Shown piece by piece: positions 38,553 through 51,500 of a DNA stretch of 64,000 nucleotides. The translations under genes were made by a program, and so were the position numbers. How positions within the stretch are numbered: the first letter of the stretch is position 1; every line of letters begins with the position of its first letter. The notes below the pieces were generated by a model. The model ran no database searches, had not been told where the DNA came from, and was given only the letters and a program-made list of their open reading frames with translations. The DNA is from Malurus cyaneus samueli (taxonomy: Eukaryota > Chordata > Aves > Passeriformes > Maluridae), in NCBI GenBank assembly GCA_009741485.1, contig CM019236.1, forward strand, positions 64,959,397 through 65,023,396, in the 5' to 3' direction.

Positions 38553-41500
38553 AGGCTATAATATAATATTGTCATAGGAAGAATGAGAAAGATAAAATAG
38601 CTGCACAATTCAAGTATTCAAATAGTAAACCACAACTTTCTTTAGTCAGACAACTTTTGCCTTCTTCCTCCTTAATTTTCCATCTGGAGGCTGCAGTAAA
38701 TGATAGTAGCATTGAAAGCATTTAATGATATGTGTGATTTGATATTCAAAAATCTTTCTGCTAGCTGTATTTATAAACATCTTCTGTAAGTGCCAAATGT
38801 ATGTGTGTGATGACTCATTTGTCACACAAGCCTAATAATATTCTGTATTCTTTTAAGGCTTCATGGGAAAGAAATCTCAGTATTGCATGCTGGATCTCTA
38901 TGTTTTACTTTTATTTATCGAATTCAACTGTCTCACAGTCTTCTTTGCTACCAGGAACAGTTTTTCAAAAGAAACCACACTGAGCATAAATCCCTTGGTA
39001 TATACACAATTTTGCTATGTTGCTGCAGCTACATCCTACCTTATTTTAAAGTGAAACATGAATTAACTAGCCTTGGATGTAAATCCTGTAAAGAAAAATA
39101 TTTAAACAATGCTAGGAACATCTCACCCACCTAGGAAGTGTACCACAGCACTAACCATTTTATTCTCAGATTCTGAGAGGCATGAGAGGACGATTATTTT
39201 TTGTTTCAAAGCAAAAAACTTTTTTTTTTCTTTGAATCCAGTAATATTTTACTTATGCCTTTGCACTTTGGACTGTCTGCAAAAGAGGCACAGTTTTTGT
39301 GCCTTCTCAAATTCAGTGTCTCAGTAATCCAATGACATCAGGTGCAACAGCTTTCAGCAATTTCAAGTTCACACTAAGCACTAAAAGAGCTTATAAAATC
39401 TATTTCCTCCAGGTCCTCATAATGAACACATTCAAGTTCCTTGTCTTGATCTTCAGGGGTCTCATTAGAATTGAAAGCAGATTGTCTCAGGGATTTAACT
39501 CTTGACTCTCAAGACTCACTGGGCAGACAAAGGCCCTCACCAGCAACAAGGAAAGAAAGTCACTAATGTTCCTCTCCAGGAGAGAAATTCTTAGATTGTG
39601 ACATGTCTCTACAGACATGAAAGATGTTCAGGAAGAAATGTAAACATTACTTCTACATAGCCGTCTCTCTACTAGTTGCTGTTTCTAGGAACAGTGGCTA
39701 AATGATTATAGATGCAAAGGCTGAGTGAAGAGAAACAAATGTGAGCTGCAGACACTTTCCTACAAAAAACTGTGCAAGAAAAGGAAGTAAAGATGTATCT
39801 GTTTTTAACCTAAATTTGGCTTTCTGTAATTTCCATAGGGCATTCAGATATAGCTTAAATTAGGTAGCATGAATTAAGTTACAAATCCCTTCAAATAACT
39901 ACAGGAATGTACTGGAGGCACAGGTTATGGACTACACACACAGCTATAAAGTCTCAAGACAAACTGAAGGCTAACAAAATAAATCATGTTTTCAATACAC
40001 CGACATTTCCAAAATAATTTCTGCTTTATGAGGAATTATTAGCTTCACCTCTAGGGCAATATTAACATCTGAAATATTAACAACTGAAAAATTAACAACT
40101 TTAGCTTTTTTCTTTACCTTCTGAAGTGTATATAATATTCTATAAATACATCTATTAACTATAGTCATTTAGCTATCTTAAGATAGTTTTTGTAATCATG
40201 AGATTTTTATGCAATTAGACCAAGTAGAGAAATACAGGCCAAATAGAGAGATAAGTCATCTCTATTTTGTATGAGGTGTCTACACTTGGTAATTTAATGC
40301 TCTCATGAAGCCATTCAGAAAACATTAAATACAAAGTCAAATGACGAAATAGGAGATAAGTAACAAATCCAGATAAGTATCACTATGAATGTGCAGGAAT
40401 ATGTAATAAGATGATTCGAAGAGTCCTAGGCTCTGTAACACAGGAAAAACCTACACCTATGTTTATTTCATTATAGTGTAGTAAGGTGTGGGGTTATTTG
40501 TTTCTTATTTTGAAAGAAAATAGTAACACACTCTAAAATTATGCTACCTTATAATTCCTCTTCATGGTCAAATCTAAGACAACTATGAAACCACTAATGC
40601 CACGAGTATTATTTCTCTTTCCACTTCATGTAAAGTTGTCTAAGTGAGTAAGTAACAAGGACAAAACTGTTTGTTAGAGAGATTAGTAAAAAATAGAAAT
40701 AGTAAAAAAACTTAGGGGAAAAAAAAGAAAAAATTAATTTTATGCACGTAACATTGCCCAGACCAAAAGCTATTGGTTTTCTCGCCAGAAACGATGTCAT
40801 TAAATAAAATAACTAAGTATATTTATGCACATTTTTACCTTTGCAGACTGAGGCTTTTTCTGTAGCACAAAGTGCATCCAAGTAGTGATGAGAGGATGAA
40901 AAAAGGAAGCTGATAGACGCAAACTATTATTCTATATAGTTTTCCTCTTATATTTGTATAAAAACATATAATTAGAATATACTTACCTTTTTAGAATGTT
41001 TTTTCAGTGTCTCATACAAGAGTATAAATTCTTATATCAGATTTGCACAAAATAAATCAGGAAAGGAAAAGGAGAGGATGTTTGAAAGATGTAATAAAAG
41101 GGGTAATCATAAGGGATGAAACCTAATGAATTTTTCTAAAGATTTCGAACTGCAAAATGATATTAATAGACACCTTTTTAGCTACCATAATGTTCCAAAA
41201 GCATAAAAATAGATTCCTACAGGTATATCTTTTTGCTATTCTTTTTGTTTTCATGGTCTTTATTCGTGTGTTATCAAGTTTATACTGACAGCTCTTATCC
41301 ACTGAAGAGAACTTTGGTTTTGTTTTGTATTTTTTTCCTTTCATATGACATTGCTTGCTTTATCTTTAGGGCAAAGCATTGATCTAGGGGTGTGGCCTCT
41401 AGTTTAATCATAATTTACCTGTGTGGATCTACTTTTCAAAAGTAATATCCTTCCAGTATTTTCTTTCTTCTTTTTTTAAAGTAAATCCTGAATTGTATCA

Positions 41501-44257
41501 AGCTGTCTGAGGCCAAGAGAGCAATCTAGAAGTTTGTAATGAAATTAAGCTATTAAAAAATATTGTTGGTCATACTGCATAAGTAATGTTAAGGATTTGG
41601 AGCTTAGACTACTTTTCTGTAGAAACTTTCTGCATAAAGTGTAGGTTTCAATTCACAACTATTTTGTTTTGTCATCCATGACAGCCCTAGACTGCCTGGT
41701 ATTTGAACACAGAAACTGGTATACTACTCTACATCGCTCTCTGGTGATCTTAGCAAAACAGGCTGAAACATGAGAAAAGAAAGTTAACAATTGGGAGAAA
41801 TTAATAGTTTTGTAGAAAGATGAAGTGCAATCTTTGGGGTGAATCTCCACATGCAGCCCGACGTCTAATTGCAGGAATAAAAGTCATTAATGGACTTGGG
41901 GTGCTCTGTTTGCGGACTCAGGCTTTGCAGCCACACAGAGACTCACAGCAGCCTTGGGGTGACCTTGCACTGCCAACAAGACATTTTAGCCATGACCCTG
42001 AATCTTTTCGTGTTGATATCCATTGCACTGAACTTTTTATTTGCTACAATATCTGATGTTATACTCAGATATGAGGCCTGCCAAGCTCCCCTAACATCAG
42101 GTATCTTCCTCTGAGGCTCTAAAACTTCCTCTTACAGGTATCTAAACCACTTTCAAACATTGGAAACAGATTTAAAAAAGAAACAAAAAAAAAAAAGAAA
42201 AAGGAAGCGCTATCCTGAAGCATGGTAACATGACAGTGACTAGCAGGAAAAGTTTCATTAGATTCCTAACTTAAAATTCCTGTTCACTGCGTCATTTGAA
42301 TTAATTTTCTTTGGGGAAACTTTTTTAAACCCATAAAAAATTACTTTGGCTTCTATGTTTTCATATAATGTTTCAAATGAAGGTATTTATCTGAGATCAG
42401 TCTTGATTTTTCTAGCTTGTCTGCTTTAGCTTAATTTTCTGCTGCAGGGAGAGGGTGTGAGTCTGTAGGTATGGAGACACTGACTGGCAGTGGTGCTTGT
42501 CATACAAAAAAGGTGAACGCTATAATTTGACGATGTATCTGTATTTCCAAAGGACCTCTCTGCCTGCAATAATTTAGGGGTATAAGCCTGAGATGCTTCG
42601 GTCTTCCCTACATGAGACAGCTTACTATGCAGGGGAGTGGAGGAACATCTTATATCCTCTTCTCCCTTATGTTGACTTTAATTTTAATTCAAAGTGGGTG
42701 AGTACTTTAGCCACCTCAGCCCTCAGTTTAACTAACACATACAGAAGCTGAAGAAAAAGTGTATGCTGTTCTTTGTTTTCACATTGGAAACAGGAAGAAT
42801 ATGTTCTTAAGAAGAAAATTAAATCCAAACTGAGTATCAAAAGCCTTTAAAGGCATTAGAAACTGAAAGCTTTCCTGCCAGTTAGCACTATCCACAGCAA
42901 AAGCAAGCAAATCAGAGCCAGGGGCAGTTACCTGGGAAGGGAAAGAAATGGATCCTGTCTAAATACATGTTCAGTCAACTATCTATTTATTTTTTGAGAG
43001 AAATGCATCAAGGTGGAAGGATATTTATTATTTAGAGAAGGTATTCTTCTGTGTCTGCTGTCCTTGAAAGCAACCATTGTTCCAGACGGAAATAAATAAG
43101 TAAACAAAACCCTCTAAATGATAAGAAAAGATTGGAAAAAGCAGCCAGGAAGGGCCCTTTGATAACTTATTAAAGACTTTGCAACAGTATTCGTTCATAT
43201 GCTGTACTCTGATTGTTTTTTTTTTAATTCTCATTTTATTACTCTACTTTCTGCCCTTGGAAGGTTATATTTTTCTATAATTACCACAAGCAAATCTTTC
43301 TTTGCCAACGCATGTTTGATTAATCACATTTTCTTTATTGCAGTAGTGGGTGGCTTTTATGTATCCTCTTTTTATATATAGCCTTTAATTTTCTGTTTAG
43401 AGGCAGCGCTAAGTAGTTTGTTTGTAGTAAGAAAGATAATTATTAGCCACATATGTTACAGAGCTAGAGCTTTCAGGCTGCCTTTGACCTTTTTGAGGCA
43501 CAGTAACGCTTCTTTACATTTTTTTAAACCATGACAAAGAGTGAAAGAAATACCATCTACCTATGATAGAAAATACTCTTTATTGTGTGCAAGTTAGAAA
43601 CAAATTCTTGCTTCTCTGTCCTAAAACTTTATACTGTAGTAGCTTAAACAGGGTGAGTCATCCTCCTCATTAAAGCTGGAACAATCAATGAAAATGGTAA
43701 TACAGAAATTGTAGTCCTTCAGGGGACTAAGGATAGAGAGAAGCAAACTCTCAGGCTGCTGGGATTTAGGGCGGATTTGGTTATGAATTCTATGGTATGA
43801 CTGTAAGCCATACTGTTGCATTTAAAAAAGGAAAGAAATATTCAAAACTACTGAAGTTAGACTGTGAAAAGCATAAGTACTGAGTCATTGCTCTGTGTGT
43901 GATAAGAAGCCACAAAATTCAGTGTGACCTATGTGGTTTAATGTATGTCAAGAGTGCTCTTAGAAATCTCTTGCATAAACCCTGAGGGTTTAGGCAATTT
44001 CCTCAGAGTAGCTGGGGATGCACTTGGTTACTTAATCAAGTAAGGCTTGTCCATATAGGATACTTCCCTCCCTCCTCCACTACCGGCTCCTAAAAATATT
44101 TGTGCATACCCTACAAAAATGAACTCTGGAGCAGGATATTGCAAGAGCGTCTGAACACCCCAGTGACCACAGAGAAATGAGACACCAGTCCCAAGTTTAC
44201 TTATTTTTCTTACAGATCAGAAAGATTATAAAAGACTGCTTGAAACTATCGATAACA
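38553..44257. other. Non-coding AT-rich stretch
   Basis: No gene, RNA or clear transposon. It holds a small direct repeat of a ~15-bp unit at 40059-40100 (ATATTAACATCTGAA and variants, three times). At 41840-42060 a GC-richer patch containing AATAAAAG followed by TCATTAATGG could be an LTR fragment, but it is too weak to call. Confidence 0.5.
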
Positions 44258-44310
44258 GTAGGGTTGTTATATACATATATAGATAGATAATATCTATGTA
44301 TAAATAGATA
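44258..44310. repeat. TA/GATA microsatellite
   Basis: Imperfect ATATAC, GATA and ATAGATAG repeats directly before a CR1 tail on the plus strand. Confidence 0.7.
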
Positions 44311-44360
44311 ATGGGCTGGACTTGATCTTGAAAGTTCCAGTCCAGTTCATTCTGTTTCTG
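44311..44360 (+). mobile_element. CR1 3' tail, very short
   Basis: GGGCTGGACTTGATCTTGAA, then a 'GTTCCAGTCCAGTTCATTCTG' type ending, resembles the last 50 bases of CR1. This is a heavily 5'-truncated insertion. Confidence 0.55.
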
Positions 44361-46603
44361 TTTGTGATAACATGAGAGTGATTAATAAGAAAACTGAACT
44401 AGAAGGACCTCTAGTAAGACTGCACCTACACATCCGAGAATTTTTCTTGTCTGCCTTTGTTCCTTAGTTAGCTCCGAAATATCTAATGAGCCCATAGGAG
44501 TTCTTATAGCTACATCTTCATTGTATCTATTGCTAAAGGTGACTACCAAAGTCACATGCAGCACCTGTGGCTGACCTGGTCCCCCTGCAGACGTCTTTCT
44601 GTGTCCTCAATTTCAGATTACCTATACTCATTTTATATGTTTAGATGTTGGGACAATCACCAGGAATGTGATTATTACATTCCTTCCACGGTCTCCTCCC
44701 CCAACCTCCCACAGCCAACCCCGTGCTGATAATTCCTTCAAGTAACATTTCTGTGGGTTTTCTAGACTCTGAGGAAGTAACAAATCAACAACATTAACAA
44801 CAACAAACCAGCAAGATGGCACACGGGTAAAACTTTATATTGTGAGATATATGAAATACAGAGTCCTCTCAGTGATGAATCCAGTGCAACTTTTTATGGC
44901 ACTGTGCAAGATCTGAACATGATATAACAGTTGTTGAATTTAAGTACATAATAACCGTGTTAGCTCTTTATGTCTCTGTGCACACACAAGCATTTCAGGA
45001 AGAATTGTCTGGAAGATTCAGACACCATGCTTTTGCCCATATGAGTCAGTAGCAAGCAGAAACTACTTCAAAAGTCAATTTTCCTTTAAGGAAGAACAGA
45101 ATTTGTAAACTTTTTCCTCATTTAAATACTGTTTAAATATAAAGAGCAATATCCTAGCTATGAGACTGTGCCATCTGAGAATTAGGTCCAAAGACTGCAG
45201 TCATATAATTAGCAATACTCGAGGCTACATCTTAATAAGGCCATCTGGAAATTGAAGCTGTTTCAGAGTAGGAATATCCATTTTTCAGTGCAGTTTCTTG
45301 TTAATTGTAATCAATCAGTGTGTGTGCTTCACTAGAAGCTTGTTAGTTTCTAGTTGGAGGTTGTTTTTAACCTATAAAACTCTGGGGCTAAGTTGCCTGC
45401 TGCTGGTTAATATTTCTAAAATTTACCTGGGTCTCATTCCTAGGTGATTCGGTACTTGGTTACCTCAGAGAGGTGTACAAAGGCTATCTTAATTTTACCA
45501 GCATATGAGAAAGAGGCAAAATAAAAGATTTAGGTTGATCACTTTTATCATGAGGTCAGGTAAATGTCAGTTTTGTTTTATGTGGGTTTTACTTCTGATG
45601 GTGTGCCGGATAAACCTACCTACATTGGTATTGGGGAAATAGATAGTGCCTTCAAGGAATTGAGACAAATATGTAAATTATTTCCAAGTAAAGATTTTCC
45701 CTTGAAAACTAGGAAGATTAAAAAAAAATAACGCAGGTGCAATTTCTAACCCTTCTCAAGTCACCTGATGAAAGATTTGCAGAGAAAGCTCCAGTAACTG
45801 TATAGAAGTCTCCATTATCTAGGGAAACTGTAAAACTGAACTCCTCACTCCATAGATTAACTGGAAGACCAAATGCAATTTTTTATCTAAAGGAATAGAG
45901 TTGATCTGATTCTTATATCACTTATATGCAGATAAATTAGGAGTAAATTCTCTGAAGCCAAGGGACTAGTGCCAGTTTAGAAAACATACAAAGAACTGTC
46001 AGTGTAGTGTCTGGTGTAATGCTGTAAACATTTGCATACATAAAGTATTTCTTTGCAGGGTTCAACACTGATTGTTTTTTCTGACCTGCCCTGCATAAGT
46101 ACTTTGTCTGTTTAAATAAGGGATAGATGGGCACACAGCTCCATATTTGTCATTGCTCTCAGTATAGATGACAAAGGTGACAAAGTAAGTGCATTAAGAA
46201 ACAATGCCTTATGCAAAATTCCGTTTAAGTTGTATTCATAACTTGAATCATTATAATGCTTAAACTTCAGGGCCATATTTTCCCTGAGATTTGGGAAATA
46301 AGTATTTCATTTTAGATGGCTCAGAGTTTTTCAATGAGATGTAATATAATAATGTAGTTGACGAATATATACAATTGTTTGCCCTTCTGAAATACAACTG
46401 AAGTGTGCAATGCCTGAGAAGTGTCAGGCCAGTGGAGCTGTTACTAACAGTGTATACATTCTATTGGGAGGCAGTTCAAATGACATTATGCAGAGCTCCA
46501 AAACTGTCCCTGTTGCACTGGTGAGACTACCTTATTGCTTTAAAAGGGTCTAAATTAGTTTGCATTGAAGGTAGGAATTTTAATGCCTTCCCTGCACTGC
46601 AGG
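44361..46603. other. Non-coding AT-rich stretch
   Basis: Nothing recognised beyond short AT-driven open frames. Confidence 0.55.
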
Positions 46604-47233
46604 TGTCAGGATCTGCTCAATAGAAGTGGGGTCGTGATGGTTCAGTAACTGAATCTCAGAGCGCAAAAGAAACAGGGACAAGTATTTTTCAAAATTAAAA
46701 GCACTTCTATTGAGTGCCAGCAACACGAGTTATCCGATAGAAGAGGGTGAGAAGGAGAAAAAGGGAGAGAGAGAGAGTGGGGTTATAGCTACCAATGCAC
46801 AGACGAAATTCTCATAGTCCGGAGCCAATAGTTCTGTCTTTGTTCATGGGGAGTACTAGTAGGGGCCTTTTCTGAAAGTTTCTTTATAGTCTCTTCGAAA
46901 GCGAGCGGCAGCTAGCCAAGAGGTGCCGAAGTGGGGGAAGCTGACCAAGAGGTGGGGAAAGAATGACCATTGGTTTTGTAAGGTGTACAGTACAAAGCAT
47001 GCAGTTCTTCTCTGCGACGATGTGGTCCACTGGGTCTTACACCTTGTTCAGCAGCCTGGGCACCGGCACTTGGCAGACATCCCACCTCCATCTGGCCCAT
47101 CCTTTGAGCAAAAGTCCCCCTTCCCCTCTTGGTGTTTTTGGGTGTTCAGTCTCTGTCCTCGTTGGAGATCATGAGGCAGATGAGGGACTTCCGTACCATC
47201 TCTTACAGCGGGGAGTTCCATTACGTATGAACA
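46604..47233 (-). mobile_element. Avian ERV LTR (solo, minus strand)
   Basis: The plus strand reads TGTCAGGATCTGCTCAATAG at the left and ends near ACGTATGAACA, giving TG...CA ends. On the minus strand I see an ATTGGCTCCGG box (46826-46836), a TATA-like CTATAA (about 46783), a pyrimidine tract (the GAGAGAGAGA at 46766-46777) and a degraded polyadenylation signal CAATAGAAG (46704-46713), in the order U3 to R. It is more GC-rich than its surroundings and keeps several CpG sites. No internal retroviral sequence adjoins it. The right end is uncertain by some tens of bases and no target duplication is evident. Confidence 0.7.
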
Positions 47234-48194
47234 ATTATGACACTATGGCACATAAAATGACATCAAGGTCCTATTTTCTATTTTGTTCAAGTGTTTGCAT
47301 AATAATGACTCATTACTCTGCATAAAAATGTTTTTCCATGAAGGTTTTGTAATAGGTGCTTCTTACAGTAAAGGATCCATCGCATGATTACTGCAGTGGA
47401 TGATGTTCTACATCAAAGGCCATTTTAGTTTAAGATATGTATATCTACATGTTTGTTGAGTGAACCAGGGCTGAATCGTATTATTTTCTTTTTTTTTTTC
47501 TTTTTTTTTTTGTACAGCAAGTGGAAGGAAAGGTGTGCAAAGCTTCATTTTACATCCTTAAGATGCAATTCACAATATTTAAGCTCAGTAAACCTCAGCA
47601 TCACGCAAGTGACAAATTTGTATGAAGATGAAGCTTTGGGAAGGTGGCATTCTGATCTATATGTGGCAGACTGGGCTATGCAAGGTCTTTCATGAGACTG
47701 CTGACCCTACCAGCTCTGGCACTTCCAGCTCCATTGTGCTATGTCTAAGGCATGTAATGATCACTGTGTTAACATAAATACTGACGTTTTCAGCCTGTCT
47801 TCTAGATCTATGGCTGAGAATTTGTAATAAGCAACCTCATGTCCACAGAGGACATGAGTTACTGACTTCAGCTAGAGGGTCCTGGTTATTGGTCAACACT
47901 GACTTATCCCAAGATAAAAATTTTGTGTGATTTCCCAGGGCGGTGTCTATTTAAATAGCTTGTCTTCTTGTCTTTCACTTTCTGTTTTCTGTGTTTGAGC
48001 ACCCCATCTATTCCATTAAGGCATGGCTCCACTTTTGTTCAATCTTGTGAATGCAGTAGTAAGAACATAATCTCTGAATGTACCCTGGACTAAAATCTTG
48101 AAATAACAGAATACATTTTTGTGTGTGTGTGCATGTGCACCTGTGCCTGTGTATTTTTGCAGTCAGATGATTGTGGGAGAGAGGTGACTCATCT
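47234..48194. other. Non-coding stretch with poly(T)
   Basis: Holds a T11-C-T11 tract (47489-47511) and a short GT microsatellite (48119-48131). The open frame 47453-47695 starts in the poly(T) and is not convincing. Confidence 0.55.
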
Positions 48195-48502
48195 GAAGAA
48201 GTGGTCTACAACTTCCTCAAAGAGTGGCAGTGGCTGGAGAGGAACTGATTCCTCTCTCTGGTCACCGTTGGTATCTATGTCAGGGAAACTCACACTGGAT
48301 ATTGTGAAAAGGTTCCTAACTGAAAGGGGGGGACAGGAACAGGGGTACCACAGCACCGAGACCACTAGAGTCCAGACAGTATCTGGTCAATGCTCTTGAT
48401 GATATTCAGGTACCTGGTTTTGTTGTAGGTATTTCTGTGAGAGGCAGAGAGATGTGTTTACAAGTCTCTTTCAACATGAGAAATTCTGTGATTCTACATA
48501 GT
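48195..48502 (+). mobile_element. CR1 LINE 3' end
   Basis: Starts near GTCTACAACTTCCTCAAAG and runs through the CR1 3'-UTR ('CTCTCTCTGGTCACC', 'CACTGGATATTGTGAAAAGG') to the terminal ATTCTGTGATTCTACATAG. It is truncated at its 5' end and diverged. Confidence 0.85.
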
Positions 48503-51500
48503 TAAAACCCCCCTGAAATCACATAATAATGCTTTTCCTTCTCCACTTTGACTTCACTTTAGTGCAAAAGCAAAAATAGAGAGTACAAGAAGACAAAAAT
48601 AACCACAGTTGTGACTGTCATATATATTCTATTTTGGCATAAACATAAAATATATGTGTCTAATAGTATGTATTTTATGAATGCATAATATTTGATATTT
48701 CATATGTAATATGTATATTTACTCATTTTGCTAATCTAACAATATATTTGTAATATATATACTAATGGAATCCAACGGTTAATTACCATCCAGGATAATG
48801 CAGTGGGGGGACAGAAAACAAATTAGGAGTACTAAAAGTATACAGCAAAAACTGTGCTAAAAGTGCCATGTAAATTGCAATATCTTCTGAAATGCAAGAT
48901 ATATGCACATACACTTTGTTGACCATTTTGATCAGGTGGATAAAGATACCTTGGCACTGTTTTCATCTTTATCACTTCTGTGCAGGAATCCATATTAAGT
49001 GGTCAGCAAATGTTTATAGAAAAATCAGCTCCACTTCTCTGTTGATAGGCCAGGTACCTGCTTTTGAGGTGCAGAGATAAATATGCTTTTGGTAGTTTGA
49101 CTTTATTTCAGCAGTGTGCTGACATCCCAATATGAGCATTTGCTTCCCTTCTAAATGGAACTGTTGATTAACTACCTGTGTGTGCTTTCAGTACAAAATA
49201 ACAATGACTAAAGCTGTAAATAACTGCTCTGAAATGCAAAAAAAGGTAATTTTATTACAAAAGACATTTGGGTTATCACTTAATTCACTCATACCCCTAC
49301 TTCCTGTGCTTGAAAATTCTGCTGTTATTATCATAAATTAATCTTCATTTTAGTGCATTCAAATTCAATCAGCTTAATCAATGTTTTTGTGTGATAAGAG
49401 AACTTGAGACATCCTCATTACTTGTCTCTTGCCCATTAAGTCTGTATTAATGGAGGAGACTTTTAAAAGTTATTGGCATATAACATCAGATGAGACATCA
49501 GAATCAGCCAAACTAGACAATAATAAATTTATACTAATTAATGGTGCCTCTCAAATAAAGTCACAATGCACAGCAAAAGAGTAATGTTTTAAAATGCAAA
49601 GAGCAGAGGGAGCATGGAGACATTCTGAGATTAGTTCAATAGGGAGATTTCAGATTCTAACAGCATTATGTAACTGCTGGCTTAGCATGTAGATCTGCAG
49701 AGGTAATGAATGAAATTGCGTAGAACACAAGCAGCCTTGTAAACCAGAAGCATTTGTAAGGCGGTGTGACAGCTTTCTAGATCTGAATTTCTACATGAAA
49801 AATTTCCCAATTCCTAAATGACTTCAGCTTAAAATTTCCAATCAGAAATTTTCTGGGATTTCTGAGCAACAAATCTTTTCTTGTGCTCAGTTTGGTAGTT
49901 ATAAGATACAAAAGGTAATATTTTAAATACATGTATGCCATGCTAACACAGTATTTCTTCCTGACTTGTTGTTGTTTCTTTGCTCATTGTTTGAAAATAA
50001 TGCATGGGGGCATTGGTAACCTTACTTTTTATACGTGATAACTTCTGCATTTGAACACTACAGAATGCCAGTTTATTTATAGCAGTGCTCTTCGTATATT
50101 CTTTCTTTCATTCTTTTCTGCTCCTGGCTCTTTCATTTTGAATCTGGATATCAGTATTCCATGACAAAATTATTCTATTGTGTAGACTGCAACTTGGAGC
50201 TGGATCCTGCCATTTATAAAGCACTACTTTCTGTGTACAAATAGTATACATATTTGTTTTCAGAGTCTTCAGCCATCTTATGTTTCTTTACAATTATTTT
50301 CACAGAAGAAAAGAAAAAAATTGGAAGATACTTAGTATATTGGGATTTAAAAGTATGTGGGATATGAAATTTAAAACCAAAGTCTTCACTAATAATAAAT
50401 AAAAAACAATTTATGCCTATCAGAGAATGATAATGACTCTTCAAAACAAAGGGTTTATAGTAAAATCAAATTAAATGAAAGAAAATTATTCTCATTGATA
50501 ACAGTAAACATCATGTAAAAAGACATTTTGATAAGTCACTTACTCATTTTTTAGTGAAATAGAATCATTAACTTTTTTTTGTGACATCAGAAAAAAGACA
50601 GGAATATGGGAGAGAAAAAGAGATGAAAAAGTAATAAAACTCAAGTCTCATACTTTTAGGCATCAATTATGTCGTTTATTTAAAGGCAGTGACAGTATGC
50701 AGGGTTTAATTTAGTTTTATTTAAATCACTTGTTAATTGACCTGAAAAATACCAAAGACTGACCACCCTACTCTCCATGTACTTTCAGAAGAACAAGACA
50801 ACTTGCAGAGGACCAGTCAAATACCTTCGTTCCTGAGAAAAGCTCCTTCTTTGTTCTTCTCTTCCACCTACAGATTCAGGAAGAGATGTAGAGTATAACC
50901 TGTTTCAAAGGGACTTTCTATTTCATGCATTCTTTAAGTACCTGGAAGCTTATTGAGACTTTCACACAAATTGACATAGCCTTGGGGTTTCCCTAAGCTT
51001 AGGGGATCAAGGCTGCCCTGAATTAATAGAGAATACAGTAAATTTTCTTTTGCTCCCACTGGCAAACGTCTTCCTTTGGGAACCAGCACAGAAACATTTG
51101 AATTAGAGCCAGCTCATGCCATGTCAGCATGAAGCAAAGAATTCTTAAGTATGTCTGCATTGAGCCCAGCTGATGACGCGATTAAAGGAAAGTGAAAGAA
51201 CAGGTCAGAGAGGTAAGGGGGACAAGACAGGTAGCATTACCAACACACAATGTCTTTCAGTTGGATGTTTCATATTCATGGCTCTAAAAACAGAGGTAGC
51301 AGTGCTTCATCATAGTGACTGCCGTCTTGTAAATGGCCAAAAAAACATTGTTAAAATTCCCCTTAGTTTTTAACCAAATTATTCTCCTTCAGTAATGCAA
51401 TACATTGACTAGTAATTTAGTAGGGGAAAACAAGACGTTGGTACTGTTGTAGGTATTGTAGGTATCGTTGAATCTTTTTATACCTTATTTAATCACAAAC

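Noticed and set aside
41840..42120. Possible LTR fragment with AATAAAAG and a GC-richer downstream part
   Set aside because: No TG start, no flanking element and no clear family likeness; too weak to list as a feature.
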